A DNA stretch of 45,117 nucleotides. It comes from Tepidimonas fonticaldi. Lineage in GTDB: Bacteria > Pseudomonadota > Gammaproteobacteria > Burkholderiales > Burkholderiaceae_C. Positions within the stretch are counted from its first letter, which is position 1, and each line of letters opens with the position of its first letter. The DNA lies in NCBI RefSeq assembly GCF_007556755.1, contig NZ_VJOO01000023.1, positions 1 to 45,117 of the forward strand, read 5' to 3'. A program made the translations under genes and the position numbers. This document shows positions 17,914 to 28,600 of this stretch, in pieces. The notes below the pieces were generated by a model. That model was given only the letters and a program-made list of their open reading frames with translations. It did not search any database and was not told the origin of the DNA.

Positions 17914-19371
17914 ATGACTTTGCGCATTCCCGAACTGCTGCTGCCCGCCGGCTCGCTGGCGCGCATGCGCGCGGCCTTCGACTTCGGCGCCGACGCCGTC
18001 TACGCCGGCCAGCCGCGCTATTCGCTGCGCGCGCGCAACAACGAATTCCGCCTGGAGCAGATCGCCCAGGGCATTGCCGAAGCGCACGCGCGCGGCAAGC
18101 GCTTCTTTGTGACCAGCAACCTGATCGCGCACAACGACAAGGTGCGCACCTACCTGCGCGACCTGGCGCCGGTGGTGGCGCTGCGGCCGGATGCGCTGAT
18201 CATGGCCGACGCGGGCCTGATCATGCTGGTGCGCGAGGAGATGGAGCGCGGCCGCTGGCCCGAGGTGCCGATCCACCTGTCGGTGCAGGCCAACACGACC
18301 AACTGGGCAGCGGTGAAGTTCTGGCAGCGCGCCGGGGTGTCGCGCATCATCCTGAGCCGGGAGCTGAGCCTGGAGGAGATCGCGCAGATCCGCGACGCCT
18401 GCCCGGACGTGGAGCTGGAGGTGTTCGTGCACGGGGCGCTGTGCATTGCCTACTCCGGGCGCTGCCTGCTGAGCGGCTACTTCAACCGGCGCGACCCCAA
18501 CCAGGGCACGTGCACCAACGCCTGCCGCTGGGGCTACCGCACGCACGCGGCCGGCGAGACCGACGCCGGCGACGTGCAGCCGCTGGGCGCTGTGGGCTGT
18601 GGCGCCGGATGCCGCAGCGCGGCGGGCGCGGACGGCGAGGGCGAGGCCGGCCGCTTGGGCGCCGACTTCGACTTTGCGCGCGAGCAGGCGCAGGCCGAGG
18701 CGCAGTGGGAGCCGGCGCCGTCCACCACCGGCGACGGGCGGCGCCACCCGCTCGCGGACCGCGTCTGGCTGTTGGAGGAGGCCTCGCGCCCCGGCGAGCT
18801 GATGCCGGTGATGGAGGACGAGCACGGCACCTACATCCTCAACAGCCGCGACCTGCGCGCGGTGGAGTATGTGGAGCGGCTGGTGCGCATCGGTGTCGAT
18901 TCGCTCAAGATCGAGGGCCGCACCAAGAGCGCCTACTATGTGGCGCGCACGGCGCAGGTGTACCGGCGCGCGATCGACGAAGCGGTGGCGGGCCGGCCGT
19001 TCGACCCCAGCCTGTTGGCGGAGTTGGATGGCTTGTCCAACCGCGGCTACACCAGCGGCCTGCTGGAGCGCCGGCCGGCGCAGGACTATCAAAACTACGC
19101 CAGCGGCCACTCCGCGCCCACCCGCAGTCAGTATGTGGGTGACGTCGTCGGCGTGCGTGCCGACGGCTGGGCCGAGGTGGAGACCAAAAACCGCTTTGCC
19201 GTGGGCGACCGGTTGGAGGTGATCCACCCGCGCGGCAACCGCATCGTGACGCTGGCGGCGATGCAGGACGCCGAGGGGCGCGCGATCGAGGTTGCGGCCG
19301 GTAATCCGCTGCGCGTGTGGGTGCCGCTGGAGGGGCCGGCCGACGGCGCCCTGCTGGCCCGTTTGCTCTGA
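17914..19371 (+). CDS. trhP: U32 family protein, tRNA 5-hydroxyuridine synthesis TrhP (YegQ)
   Basis: Peptidase-U32-family protein of the YegQ/TrhP branch, needed for prephenate-dependent hydroxylation of U34 in tRNAs. 485 residues against about 450 in E. coli. The opening IPELLLPAGSLARMRAAFDFGADAVYAG (seen from residue 4) is typical. The U32 signature EVFVHGALCIAYSGRCLLS is at 169-187, followed by the cysteines of GTCTNACRWGY. Residues about 209-283 hold an Ala/Gly/Glu-rich insertion before the conserved MEDEHGTYILNSRDL. The start at 17914 is chosen from homology; a longer frame upstream overlaps the acnB terminator region. It stands alone, convergent with the cyanophycinase gene. Confidence 0.9.
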   Translation: MTLRIPELLLPAGSLARMRAAFDFGADAVYAGQPRYSLRARNNEFRLEQIAQGIAEAHARGKRFFVTSNLIAHNDKVRTYLRDLAPVVALRPDALIMADAGLIMLVREEMERGRWPEVPIHLSVQANTTNWAAVKFWQRAGVSRIILSRELSLEEIAQIRDACPDVELEVFVHGALCIAYSGRCLLSGYFNRRDPNQGTCTNACRWGYRTHAAGETDAGDVQPLGAVGCGAGCRSAAGADGEGEAGRLGADFDFAREQAQAEAQWEPAPSTTGDGRRHPLADRVWLLEEASRPGELMPVMEDEHGTYILNSRDLRAVEYVERLVRIGVDSLKIEGRTKSAYYVARTAQVYRRAIDEAVAGRPFDPSLLAELDGLSNRGYTSGLLERRPAQDYQNYASGHSAPTRSQYVGDVVGVRADGWAEVETKNRFAVGDRLEVIHPRGNRIVTLAAMQDAEGRAIEVAAGNPLRVWVPLEGPADGALLARLL

Positions 19372-19387
19372 TGGGGCGCGCCGCGCC

Positions 19388-20353
19388 TCAGCCCCGGATG
19401 GGGCCGGGGCGCACCAGCAGCTCCAGCGCCTGCCGCAGGGCCGGGGGCGGGGCGGGCGTGTCGGGGTCGGTGTCCACCACCTCGTAGCGCGTGCCGGCGG
19501 GCAGCAGGTGCACCCGCACGTCCAGCAGCGTCAGCGGCTCCTCGGGGTCCACCTCGCGCACGTTGGAGCGCATTTGCCGGCCGTCCACCAGGGTCACGGC
19601 ACCGTTGCCCAGGACTTCGATGGACCGTCCGCGCTCGATCACCAACGCCGTGTCCTCGTCGATGCCCACCCCCAGCAGGTCCGGCCGCAGGGCGAGCGCC
19701 GACAGCAGCCGCCCGAGGCGGTGCCGTTCGTTGAAATGCTGGTCGATGATGGCGCTGGCGAGCAGCCCCAGGCCGATGTCGAGCGACACCGCGTCGCGGT
19801 ACGGCCGCAGCGTGGGCTCGCCGATGGCCAGCATTTGCCGCGACAGCGCCGCCGCCCCCGCGCTGGTGCCGCCGATGCAGCAGCCGCGCACATGGAAGGC
19901 CAGGTGCAGGGCGCGCGCGGCCTGCGACTCCCAAAGCACGGACATCAGCCGCCGCTGGTCCCCGCCGCTGATGTAGACGCCGTCGGCGTCCAGAATGCGC
20001 TGCACCGCCGCGGGGTCGTTGGCTTCTTCCGCCGTGCGGAAGTCGATGGGCTCGACCCGCTGCGCGCCCAGCTCGGCAAAGACGCTGCGGTAGCCCTCCC
20101 AGGCGCCGGCCGGATCGCCGCTGGCCGCGGTGAGCAGGAGCAGCCGTGCCTGCGGGCCGCCGCTGAGCTCGATGAAACGGCGCAGGATCAGGCGGTCGCG
20201 CTGGCGGTCCTCGGCCCCGCCGACCGCGATCAGATGCCCGTAGCGGCGGCGGGCCGGGGTGGCGTACCCGGCGCCGGGCAGGCCCATCAGCCCGGTCAGT
20301 CCCGCAGCCAGACCGCCCGCCAGGCCCAACACACAGTCGCGACGGGTGGGCAT
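19388..20353 (-). CDS. Cyanophycinase-like S51 peptidase, predicted exported
   Basis: 321-residue protein of peptidase family S51, which cleaves the storage polymer cyanophycin to beta-Asp-Arg. The nucleophile is S164 in GGTSAGA. IAVGGAED near residue 42 and DGVYISGGDQRRLM near 125 are family blocks. The N-terminus MPTRRDCVLGLAGGLAAGL has twin arginines and a hydrophobic stretch, so Tat-like export is likely, as in extracellular cyanophycinases. No cyanophycin synthetase is nearby. It lies 7 bases after hemL and probably shares its transcript. S51 also includes alpha-aspartyl dipeptidase, but the length fits cyanophycinase better. Confidence 0.8.
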   Translation of the reverse strand: MPTRRDCVLGLAGGLAAGLTGLMGLPGAGYATPARRRYGHLIAVGGAEDRQRDRLILRRFIELSGGPQARLLLLTAASGDPAGAWEGYRSVFAELGAQRVEPIDFRTAEEANDPAAVQRILDADGVYISGGDQRRLMSVLWESQAARALHLAFHVRGCCIGGTSAGAAALSRQMLAIGEPTLRPYRDAVSLDIGLGLLASAIIDQHFNERHRLGRLLSALALRPDLLGVGIDEDTALVIERGRSIEVLGNGAVTLVDGRQMRSNVREVDPEEPLTLLDVRVHLLPAGTRYEVVDTDPDTPAPPPALRQALELLVRPGPIRG

Positions 20354-20360
20354 GCGTGGC

Positions 20361-21656
20361 TTACAGGGTGGCCAAAACGGCGCGCGCGGCCTGCAGCGTC
20401 GCCTCGATCTCGGCCTCGCCGTGCGCGGCGCTGACGAAGCCGGCCTCGTACAGCGCCGGGGCGAAGTAGACGCCGCGCTCCAGCATCCCGTGGAAGAAGC
20501 GGTTGAAGCGCGGCGCGTCGCTGGCCATGACCTGGGCGTAGTTCTGCGGCAGCTGCGGCAGCAGGAAGAAGCCGAACATGCCGCCTTCGCTGTCGACGCT
20601 GAACGGCACGCCGGCGCGGTCGGCCTCGGCCTTGAGGCCCTCGACCAGCGCGCGCGTGCGCGCCGCGAGCTGCTCGAAGAAGCCCGGGCGCTGGATGAGG
20701 CGCAGCGTGGCCAGCCCGCAGGCGGTGGCCACCGGGTTGCCCGACAGCGTGCCGGCCTGGTAGACCGGCCCGAGCGGGGCCAGCTGCTCCATCACCGCGC
20801 GCTTGCCGCCGAAGGCCGCCAGCGGCATGCCGCCGCCGATGACTTTGCCCATCACCGTCATGTCCGGCTCGAAGCCCGGGATCAGGCGCGCGTAGAGGCT
20901 TTGCGCGCCGCCCAGCGCGACGCGAAAGCCGGTCATGACCTCGTCGAACACCAGCAGCGCGCCGTGCTGTGTGCAGAGTTCGCGGCAGCGGCGCATGAAC
21001 GGCACGCTGGCACGCACGAAGTTCATGTTGCCGGCGATCGGCTCGATCATCAGCGCGGCGATCTGCGGCCCGTGCTCGGCGAACGCCGCCTCCAGCTGCG
21101 CGACGTTGTTGTATTCGAGCACCAGCGTGTGCTGCACCACCTCCGGCGGCACACCGGCGCTGGTGGGGTGGCCGAAAGTGGCCAGCCCGGAGCCGGCCTT
21201 GACCAGCAGCGCATCCGCATGGCCGTGGTAGCAGCCCTCGAACTTGATGATCTTGGGCCGGCCGGTGGCGCCGCGCGCCAGGCGGATCGCGCTCATGCCG
21301 GCCTCGGTGCCGGAGCTGACCAGGCGCACCATCTCCAGGCTCGGCAGCAGGCGGATGATTTCTTCGGCCAACTCGATCTCGCGCTCGGTGGGCGCGCCGA
21401 ACGAAAAGCCGTCGCGCACGGCGGCCTGCACCGCCTCGAGCACCTCGGGGTGGCCGTGGCCGAGGATCATCGGCCCCCAGGAGCCGATGTAGTCGATGTA
21501 GCGCCGCCCGTCGGCGTCCCAGAAGCAGGGGCCCTCGGCGCGGGTGATGAAGCGCGGCGTGCCGCCGACGGCGCGGAAGGCGCGCACCGGCGAATTGACG
21601 CCGCCGGGGATGACGGCCTTGGCACGGTCGAACAAGAGTTGATTGCGGTCGGTCAT
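20361..21656 (-). CDS. hemL: Glutamate-1-semialdehyde 2,1-aminomutase
   Basis: PLP enzyme that makes 5-aminolevulinate in the C5 route to heme. 431 residues. The PLP lysine is K271 in [11 protein letters not shown], and the cofactor aspartate lies in [12 protein letters not shown]. Opening [20 protein letters not shown] fixes the start at 21656, whose ATG overlaps the thiD stop as ATGA. The frame is open far upstream, but that part is the thiD shadow. Confidence 0.97.
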   Translation of the reverse strand: MTDRNQLLFDRAKAVIPGGVNSPVRAFRAVGGTPRFITRAEGPCFWDADGRRYIDYIGSWGPMILGHGHPEVLEAVQAAVRDGFSFGAPTEREIELAEEIIRLLPSLEMVRLVSSGTEAGMSAIRLARGATGRPKIIKFEGCYHGHADALLVKAGSGLATFGHPTSAGVPPEVVQHTLVLEYNNVAQLEAAFAEHGPQIAALMIEPIAGNMNFVRASVPFMRRCRELCTQHGALLVFDEVMTGFRVALGGAQSLYARLIPGFEPDMTVMGKVIGGGMPLAAFGGKRAVMEQLAPLGPVYQAGTLSGNPVATACGLATLRLIQRPGFFEQLAARTRALVEGLKAEADRAGVPFSVDSEGGMFGFFLLPQLPQNYAQVMASDAPRFNRFFHGMLERGVYFAPALYEAGFVSAAHGEAEIEATLQAARAVLATL

Positions 21657-22522
21657 GGTGAGGGAGAGGATTCGTCCGGGGCGTCGGCGCTGTCGTCGTC
21701 GGCCCAGAACAGTCGGTCGGGCACGGCGTGGCCCATGCCGGGCTGAAAGCCATTGGCCAGCGCCTGGTCCAGGTAGCCCAGCGCCTCGGCGCCGGCTTGC
21801 GAGAGCTCGCTGCCGTGTGCCAGCAGCGCGGTCAGGGCGGCGGAGAGCGTGTCCCCGGCCCCGATGAAGGTGGCGTCGATGCGCTCGAACTCGGCGTGGG
21901 CGAGCACGACCTCGGGCGAGGCCAGGTGGTTGTCGATGCGCTCGCCGCGCGCCTGGCCGGTGACCAGGGTGTAGGGCACGCCGTGCACCGCGGCGGCGCG
22001 GGCGATGTCGCGCGGGCCGGGCGGGCGCTCGTCGTCCCAATCGGGCAGCAGCCAGCGCGCCAGGGTGTGGTGGTTGCCCACCAGCACATCGGTCTGGGGC
22101 AGCACCAGGGCCTCGCAGGCTTCCAGGTAGGCCTCGCGCTCGCCGTCGGTCCACCAGGCCAGCTCGGGCAGGTAGGTGACCACGGGCAGTTCGTCGTAGT
22201 CGCTCAGGATGGCGCCGATGGCGGCCAGTCCGGCCGGGCTGCCGGCAAAGCCGACCTTGATCGCCGCCACGGACACGTCTTCCAGCACGGCGCGGGCTTG
22301 ATCGTCGATCCAGTCGGCCTCCAGCGCATAGTGGCCGTGCAGGTGGCGCGTGTCGCGCAGCCACACGCAGGTGGCCACCGGCAGCACATGGCACGACGCA
22401 CTGGCGATGGCGGTCTGGTCGGCCGCCAGTCCGCCGGCGCCGCTCGGGTCGCTGGCATTGAAGCACAGCACGCAGGGCGGGCGGGCCGGCGCTTCGCTGG
22501 CAGCGGTCGGGGTCTCGGGCAT
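21653..22522 (-). CDS. thiD: Hydroxymethylpyrimidine / phosphomethylpyrimidine kinase
   Basis: Phosphorylates HMP and HMP-phosphate in thiamine synthesis. 289 residues with the ribokinase-like fold. The substrate loop [17 protein letters not shown] is at about 22-38, and the anion hole with catalytic aspartate D224 is in [12 protein letters not shown]. First gene of thiD-hemL-cyanophycinase, divergent from rubredoxin. No TPP riboswitch was recognised in the 62-base upstream gap. Confidence 0.92.
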   Translation of the reverse strand: MPETPTAASEAPARPPCVLCFNASDPSGAGGLAADQTAIASASCHVLPVATCVWLRDTRHLHGHYALEADWIDDQARAVLEDVSVAAIKVGFAGSPAGLAAIGAILSDYDELPVVTYLPELAWWTDGEREAYLEACEALVLPQTDVLVGNHHTLARWLLPDWDDERPPGPRDIARAAAVHGVPYTLVTGQARGERIDNHLASPEVVLAHAEFERIDATFIGAGDTLSAALTALLAHGSELSQAGAEALGYLDQALANGFQPGMGHAVPDRLFWADDDSADAPDESSPSP

Positions 22523-22541
22523 GGGGCGCGGGGGCCGTGGC

Positions 22542-22547
22542 TACAAT
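22542..22547 (+). promoter_or_regulatory. -10-like hexamer upstream of rubredoxin
   Basis: TACAAT, 5 of 6 to consensus, 37 nt before the rubredoxin ATG in the thiD-rubredoxin divergent gap. Likely the promoter for rubredoxin and perhaps the pil cluster. The -35 is weak. Confidence 0.35.
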
Positions 22548-22584
22548 GGGCCCATTCTACTTGGACGTGTCTGACCCACCTGCC

Positions 22585-22761
22585 ATGACCACCCCGAACC
22601 GTACCTGGATGTGCCTGATCTGCGGCTGGATTTACGACGAGGCGGCGGGCGACCCCGAGCATGGCATCGCGCCTGGCACCCGCTGGGAGGACGTGCCGGT
22701 CAACTGGACCTGCCCGGAATGCGGCGCGCGCAAGGAAGATTTCGAGATGGTGCAGATCTGA
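22585..22761 (+). CDS. Rubredoxin
   Basis: 58-residue single-iron electron carrier. The four iron ligands are C10 and C13 in CLICG and C43 and C46 in CPECG. Aromatic core residues W8, W15, Y17 and W34 are in place. Start at 22585 (MTTPNRTWMC) by homology. It lies between divergent thiD and pilG; rubredoxin next to pilG is common in Burkholderiales, with no known functional link. Confidence 0.95.
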   Translation: MTTPNRTWMCLICGWIYDEAAGDPEHGIAPGTRWEDVPVNWTCPECGARKEDFEMVQI

Positions 22762-22789
22762 CACCCCGCCCCCGACGCCCGCACCGGCC

Positions 22790-23197
22790 ATGGACCCCCG
22801 CCCTGCCGCGACTCGCAAGGTGCTGGTGGTCGATGACAGCCTGACGGTGCGGCGCAGCGCCGAGCGCGCCTTGCGCGGCGGGGGGCACGAGGTGTTGCTG
22901 GCGGCCGACGGCTTCGAGGCCTTGGCGCTGATCCACGACTTTGCGCCGGATCTGGTGTTCTGCGACATTCTGATGCCGCGGCTGGACGGCTACCAGACCT
23001 GCGCCATCATCAAGCGCCACCCCCGCTTTGCGGCCGTGCCGGTGGTGATGCTGTCCTCGCGCGACGGGGTGTTCGACATCGCGCGCGCGCGCCTGGCCGG
23101 CGCCAGCGATCATCTGGCCAAGCCGTTCACGGCCGAGGGGCTGCTGGAGGCGGTGGCGCGCTACGCCCCCTCCGGCGCGGTGGCCGAGGCGCCGTAG
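22790..23197 (+). CDS. pilG: Twitching motility response regulator PilG
   Basis: Single-domain CheY-like regulator of the Chp system, promoting type IV pilus extension in Pseudomonas. 135 residues. Acidic pocket D15/D16, phospho-acceptor D59 in VFCDILMPRLDGYQTC, and the conserved lysine in HLAKPF. MPRLDGYQTCAIIK is diagnostic for PilG. Start at 22790 (MDPRPAATRK), 28 bases after rubredoxin. Confidence 0.93.
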   Translation: MDPRPAATRKVLVVDDSLTVRRSAERALRGGGHEVLLAADGFEALALIHDFAPDLVFCDILMPRLDGYQTCAIIKRHPRFAAVPVVMLSSRDGVFDIARARLAGASDHLAKPFTAEGLLEAVARYAPSGAVAEAP

Positions 23198-23217
23198 CGG
23201 GCGGCGGAGCGGCGGCC

Positions 23218-23610
23218 GTGAAGGACATCCTGGTGGTCGACGATTCGCGCACCGAGCAGGTGTATCTGCGCAACCTGCTCACGCGCCACGGCTACCAGGT
23301 GCGCAGCGCCTACGATGCCGAGCAGGCGTGGCGCGCGCTCGAGGCCCAGCGGCCCGACCTGATTCTGATGGATGTGGTCATGCCGGGGACCAACGGCTTT
23401 GCGCTTACCCGCACGATTGCCCGCCACCCGGCCTATGCCGATGTGCCCATCGTCATCTGCTCCAGCAAGCGGCAAGAGACCGACCGCGTCTGGGGCCTGC
23501 GGCAGGGCGCGCGCGACTATCTCACCAAGCCGCTCGATCCGGCCGTGCTGCTCGGCAAGATCGAGGCGATCCTGGCGGACGGCGGAGACGGCGATGGCGG
23601 CGTTGGCTGA
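23218..23610 (+). CDS. pilH: Twitching motility response regulator PilH
   Basis: Second CheY-like regulator of the Chp system, acting against or downstream of PilG in pilus retraction. 130 residues, GTG start at 23218 with GGAG upstream. D8/D9 and phospho-acceptor D52 in LILMDVVMPGTNGF. The block RQETDRVWGLRQGARDYLTKP is the PilH hallmark. Its tail overlaps pilI by 17 bases. Confidence 0.93.
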   Translation: MKDILVVDDSRTEQVYLRNLLTRHGYQVRSAYDAEQAWRALEAQRPDLILMDVVMPGTNGFALTRTIARHPAYADVPIVICSSKRQETDRVWGLRQGARDYLTKPLDPAVLLGKIEAILADGGDGDGGVG

Positions 23611-24172
23611 GCACCCGGCGCAGGGGCCGCATGGCCTGACGGCGTTTCAGGCCGACCTGGCCCGGCGGCTCGCGGCCGCCGTGCGCGAGCCGGTGCGCCC
23701 CGGCTGGATGGCCTTGAGTTGGCGGGGCGTCGAGGTGCTGCTGCCGCTCACCGATGCCAGCGAGATCGTATCCCCCCTGCCGGTGCAGCCGCTGCCCCAC
23801 GCCCGGCCGTGGGTGCGGGGTGTCGCCGGGGTGCGCGGGGCGGTGGTCGCCCTCATCGACTGGGTGGCGGCGCTCGGTCTGCCGCCAGCCGGTGGCGCAG
23901 TCGGGCCGGACCGGCCCGCGCCGACCCATTGGCTGATCCTGGCCCCGGCCACCGGCTTGCCCCTGGCGCTGTGCGTGGACCGGCTGCCGGGGCTGCGCGG
24001 CCCCGCACCCCTGACGCCGGCGGCTGCGCCCGCCCCATGGCGCAAGGCCTGGCGGGACGCCGATGGCCGGGTGGTTCCCCAAATGGACGCCGCCCTGATC
24101 CGCGACCGCATCGCCCCAGCGGGGCTGCACCAGCCCGCCTGGGCACCGCCACCGAGGACCGACCATGTTTGA
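23594..24172 (+). CDS. pilI: CheW-like chemotaxis adaptor PilI
   Basis: 192-residue CheW-domain protein that couples the receptor PilJ to the kinase ChpA. Recognisable segments are the opening strand [31 protein letters not shown], the conserved [18 protein letters not shown] and a hydrophobic C-terminal half. Start at 23594 is the first ATG past the pilH coding constraint. It overlaps pilJ by 8 bases. Confidence 0.9.
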   Translation: MAALAEHPAQGPHGLTAFQADLARRLAAAVREPVRPGWMALSWRGVEVLLPLTDASEIVSPLPVQPLPHARPWVRGVAGVRGAVVALIDWVAALGLPPAGGAVGPDRPAPTHWLILAPATGLPLALCVDRLPGLRGPAPLTPAAAPAPWRKAWRDADGRVVPQMDAALIRDRIAPAGLHQPAWAPPPRTDHV

Positions 24173-25661
24173 TGCCCTGCGCCAGCGCGCCGCCCCTTCC
24201 CGCGCCCCGGTCGTGGACGATGTGCCGTCCGGGCTCGACTCCACGCTGGGCGAGGCGGGCTCCACCCTGGGGGACTCCACCTACGCCCGTCCCTCCGCCG
24301 CCGCGCGCGGGGACCGGTCCGCCCGTCCGCCCGCGGCCCCAGCCGGTGCCGCTCGCCCGCGCGCCACGGCAGCCGAGCCCGTCGAGGCCCATCAAGCCGA
24401 CGGGGCCGGCGGGCCGGCTTTGTGGCTGGCGGGGCTGGGCACGCTGGCCATGGCCGTGTCCGCCATCGCCCCGGTGTTCGCGGGCGACGCGCTGCCGCTG
24501 CCGCTCGCCTGGTGGCCCGCGTTGACCGCGGGGGGCGGCGCGCTCGCCGTCGCGGGTCTGGCAATGGCCTGGCGCGCGCAACGGATCCGGGTGCGCCAGC
24601 GGGAGGCCGAGCTGGAGCGCACGCGGGCCCAGGCGCTGGAGCAGCAGCGCGAGGCCAAGCGGGTCAACGACGCCACCCAGGCCGCCATCCTGCGCCTGAT
24701 GAACGAACTGCAGGCGGTGGCGGAGGGCGATCTGACCCAGCAGGCATCGGTGACGGAGGACATCACCGGCGCCATCGCCGACTCGGTCAACTACACCGTG
24801 GAGGAACTGCGCACCCTCGTGGCCCAGGTGCAGGCCGCCGCGCAGCGCGTCGCCGAGACCACGGCGCGCGTGGAAAACACCTCCATCGAACTGCTGGCCG
24901 CGTCCACCGAGCAGTTGCGCGAGATCCGCGAAACCGGTCAGTCCGTGCTCGACATGTCCGGCCGCATCACCGAGGTGGCCGCGCAGGCGCAAGCCTCGGC
25001 CGATGCGGCCCGGCAGGCCCGGGCCGCCGCCGAGTCGGGCGCGCGCGCCGTGCAGGAGACCATCGGCGGCATGAGCACGATCCGCGAGCAGATCCAGGAC
25101 ACCGCCCGGCGCATCAAGCGGCTGGGCGAGTCCTCGCAGGAGATCGGGGAAATCACCGACCTGATCGCCGACATCACCGAACAGACCAATGTGCTGGCGC
25201 TCAACGCCGCCATCCAGGCCGCCAGCGCGGGCGAGGCGGGGCGGGGCTTTTCGGTCGTGGCCGAGGAGGTACAGCGGCTGGCCGAGCGCAGCGCCGACGC
25301 CACGCGCCAGATCGCCGCGCTGGTGCGCGCCATCCAGGCCGACACGCAGGACGCCGTGCTGGCGATGGAGCGCTCCACGCGCGAGGTCGTCGAAGGTGCG
25401 CGGCTGTCCGACAACGCCGGCGCGGCGCTGGCCGAAATCGACCGCCTGTCGCGGCAGGCGGCGGAGCTGGTGGAACAAATCGCCGGTTCGGCCGGTCGCG
25501 AGGCGGCGCTGGCCGGGCAGACGGCGACCAGCATCCAGCACATCCTGGGCGTCACCGAGCAGACCGGCGAGGGCACGCGCTCCACGGTGCAGCAGGTGCG
25601 CGAGCTGGCCCGCGTGGCGGACGAGCTGCGCCAGTCGGTGGCCCGCTTCAAGATCCGCTGA
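24165..25661 (+). CDS. pilJ: Type IV pilus methyl-accepting chemotaxis protein PilJ, without periplasmic sensor domain
   Basis: Receptor of the Chp system. 498 residues, well short of the roughly 680-750 usual for PilJ. A disordered Pro/Ala-rich N-terminus (1-83) is followed by two membrane helices (about 85-106 and 114-136) joined by only about 7 residues, so the paired periplasmic PilJ sensor domains are absent. A HAMP-like/coiled segment (137-200) and a full signalling domain follow, with hairpin-tip region [21 protein letters not shown] intact. The frame is unbroken and coupled to pilI and chpA, so this looks like genuine domain loss, not a pseudogene. Confidence 0.88.
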   Translation: MFDALRQRAAPSRAPVVDDVPSGLDSTLGEAGSTLGDSTYARPSAAARGDRSARPPAAPAGAARPRATAAEPVEAHQADGAGGPALWLAGLGTLAMAVSAIAPVFAGDALPLPLAWWPALTAGGGALAVAGLAMAWRAQRIRVRQREAELERTRAQALEQQREAKRVNDATQAAILRLMNELQAVAEGDLTQQASVTEDITGAIADSVNYTVEELRTLVAQVQAAAQRVAETTARVENTSIELLAASTEQLREIRETGQSVLDMSGRITEVAAQAQASADAARQARAAAESGARAVQETIGGMSTIREQIQDTARRIKRLGESSQEIGEITDLIADITEQTNVLALNAAIQAASAGEAGRGFSVVAEEVQRLAERSADATRQIAALVRAIQADTQDAVLAMERSTREVVEGARLSDNAGAALAEIDRLSRQAAELVEQIAGSAGREAALAGQTATSIQHILGVTEQTGEGTRSTVQQVRELARVADELRQSVARFKIR

Positions 25662-25664
25662 GAC

Positions 25665-28600
25665 GTGGCCGAGCGCGACGACGCCCCGCCATCACCGCCC
25701 ATCGCCGTGGGCGGGCCGGGGGCCGATCCGGGGCCGCTGGCGTGGCTTCGGGAGGCGCTGGAGCACACGCTGGACGCCACCCTGGCCGCGGTGCGGCAGT
25801 ATGTGGCGGCGCACGAGCGCTCCCGCGCGGGCGATCTGGCCGCGGTGGACGACAGCGAGCTGCGCTGGCAGGTCCAGGCCCTGCACCAAGCCGCCGGCGC
25901 GCTGGACATGGTGGAGCTGCCGGCCGAGGCCCGCACCGTCGCGGCCCTGCAGGCCGTGTTGGAGCGGCTGGTGCAGCGCCCGCTGGCGGCAGAGGCCGCC
26001 GTCCTCCCGCTGGTCGAGCGCGGCGTGTGGGCGCTGCGCGATCAACTGCAGCGCCACCTGCGCCAGCAGGGGCTGCCGGGGCTGGCGCTGTTCCCCACGT
26101 ACCGGGATTGGCAGCAGTGGGCGCAGGGCCGCGCGCACCCGGCCGACCTGTGGGGGGCATCCCTGCCGCCGGCGGTGGAGCCGCCCCCGGGCCCGACCGT
26201 CGCGCCTGGGCCGCGCGTGCGCACCCACCTGGAGCGGTTGGCGCTGCCGCTGTTGCGCGAGGGGCGCCCCAGCGCGGCCGCGGCCTTGGCCCGGCTGGCC
26301 GGTGGCGTGTCGCGGGCGGTGGACGATGGGGCGCAGCGGCGGTTCTGGCTGATCGCCGCCGCGGTGTTCGAGGGGCTGGCCGCCCAGCGGCTGCCGCTGG
26401 ATGTGTGGGTCAAGCGGGCGCTGGCCGCGCTGCTGCGCCAGCTGGCGGCCGAGGGGGCCGTCGGGGCGCCGAGCGCCGACGGGGCCGCATCGGCCCGCTG
26501 GGACGCCGCCGCGCGCGAGTGGCTGTACCTGGCGGCGCGCATCGACCCGGCGCCCGACGATGCGCTGCCGCATGCCGCCGTGCTGTGGCGCGCGATGGGC
26601 TGGCAGGCCCCGTTGCGGTGGGATCCCGAGCAGCGGGTGCTCGGCGCCGTGGACCCGCACGTTGTCGCCCGCGTTCAGGCTGCCGCGGCCGATGTGCAGC
26701 GCCGCTGGGAGGCGGCCGATGCTCAGGGCGGCACCGCCCCGCCGGCTGCCGCCGTGACGGCCCTGGCCGATGCCTTGGCCGACGGGCCCGATCCCTGGCC
26801 GACCCTGGCAGACGCCTGGCGGGCCTGGGCCGCACACCCCGAGGGGGCCGGCACACCGTCGAGCGAACCCGTGCTCGCGCTGCTGGGTTTGCAGGCGGAG
26901 CTGGAGTCCGTCGATCCCCTGGACCCGGCACAGGCCGACCGGCTGCGCACCCTGGCGGACCGGCTGCGTGCCGCGGCGGCAGGACAGGCGCTGCCCCCAC
27001 CGCCACCGTGGTTGAGCGAGCGCTACCGCGCCTGGAGCGAGCGCGAGGGCGCCCGGCGCCTGACGGCCGAGTGGCGCCACGAACTGGCCGCGCTCGAAGC
27101 CGCTTTCGAGGCCCTGTGGCGCCAGGGCGATGCCGCGGCATGGACCGGCCTGCGGGCGGTGCCCCAGCGCCTGCAGCGGCTGCGCGGCCATGCGGCCCTG
27201 ATGAACATGCCCGCCGTGGCCGACGCCTTGACCATCATGGACAAGGCTGTGACCGAATGGCTGGCGCAGGGCGCCTTGCCCGCCCCGGCCGAGCGGCAGG
27301 CGCAAGTCGAGCGCATTGGGGCCAACCTCGCCGCCCTGGGGGCTTGGATCGACGTGTGGGAGCGCGAGCCGGCGCTGGCGGCGCAGACCTTCGGCTTCGA
27401 TGCCGAGGCAGGGGTGTTGCGCGCGGTGCAGGCCGCCGCCACGGCCGTGCGCGCCGAGCCGGCGGCCGCCGACGCGAGCGCCGAGGCCCCTGCCGACACC
27501 GATGCCGAGTCCGACGCCCCCGACATCGACGAGCGGGCGATCTTTCTAGCCGAGGCGCGCGACCTGCTGGCCGGCATGGCCACGGCGCTCGACGCCCTGC
27601 GTGCCGCCCCCGGCGACCAAGCGGCCCTGGCGCGGCTGCGGCGGCTCTTTCATACGCTCAAGGGCAGCGCGCGGCTGGTCGGGCTGACGGCGCTTGGCGA
27701 GGCCGCCTGGCAGGCCGAGCGGCGGCTGAACACCTGGCTGGCCGAAGCGCGGCCGCTGGCGCCCGCCGAGCGGGACGCGATCGCCGCGGCGCACGCCTGT
27801 CTGGTCCCGTGGGTGGACGCCTGGGCGCATGGCGGCCCACCGGCCGACGACGCGCGGCGCCTTGCCGAGGTGGAAGCCGCGTTGCAGGGGGCCGAACCCC
27901 AGGCGGCGCAGCCCCCCGCCCCGACTGAGCCGGCGCCCATCCCGGTGCCTATGCCGGCGCCGATCCACATTGGCCCGTTGGTGCTGGATCCCGAGCTGTA
28001 CCAGGTCTTTTTGCAGGAGGCGGATGGGCATTCCCTGGCGTTGGAGCAAACGCTGGAGGATTGGGCCGACGGGGTGGGCGGCGCCGGCGAGACCGCCGAC
28101 GTGCAGGCCGCGGCCGAGCGGGCCCATGCGCTGGCCGGTCAGGCCGCCACCATCGGGCATGCCCCGCTGGCCGCGCTCGCGCGTGCGCTGGAGGAGGCGC
28201 TGCTGCGCGCCGCCACCCACCCCGCGCCGCCAGCGAACGACCGGGCCGTCGTGGCGCGTGCCGCCCGCGAGTTGCGTGGGCTGCTGCACCAACTGGCCGC
28301 GGGCTGCTACCGCGAACCCGCGGCCGACACCTTGAGTGCCTTGGCCGACTGGCCGCCGGCGCCGACCAATATTGCTCCCGACGCCCCGGCGGCGCTCGAC
28401 GACTTTCGGACGGAAGCCGCCGATCTGCTGCCGCGCCTGTCGGCCGCGCTGGTCCGGTGGGCCGGCCGGGGCGACGGTGCCGCCCAGGCGGAGCTGCTGC
28501 GCTTGCTGCACACCGCCAAAGGCGGGGCGCGCCTGGCCGGTCTGGCGGCGCTGGCCGAGCAGGCGCACGCGCTGGAAGCCCAGGTGCTGGCCGTGCCCGC

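Noticed and set aside
22523-22584. TPP riboswitch before thiD
   Set aside because: The 62-base gap is too short and I see no THI-box-like sequence.
24422-27928. 1,168-codon plus-strand frame across pilJ and chpA
   Set aside because: Out of frame with pilJ and chpA, dominated by Gly/Arg/Ala, no domain.
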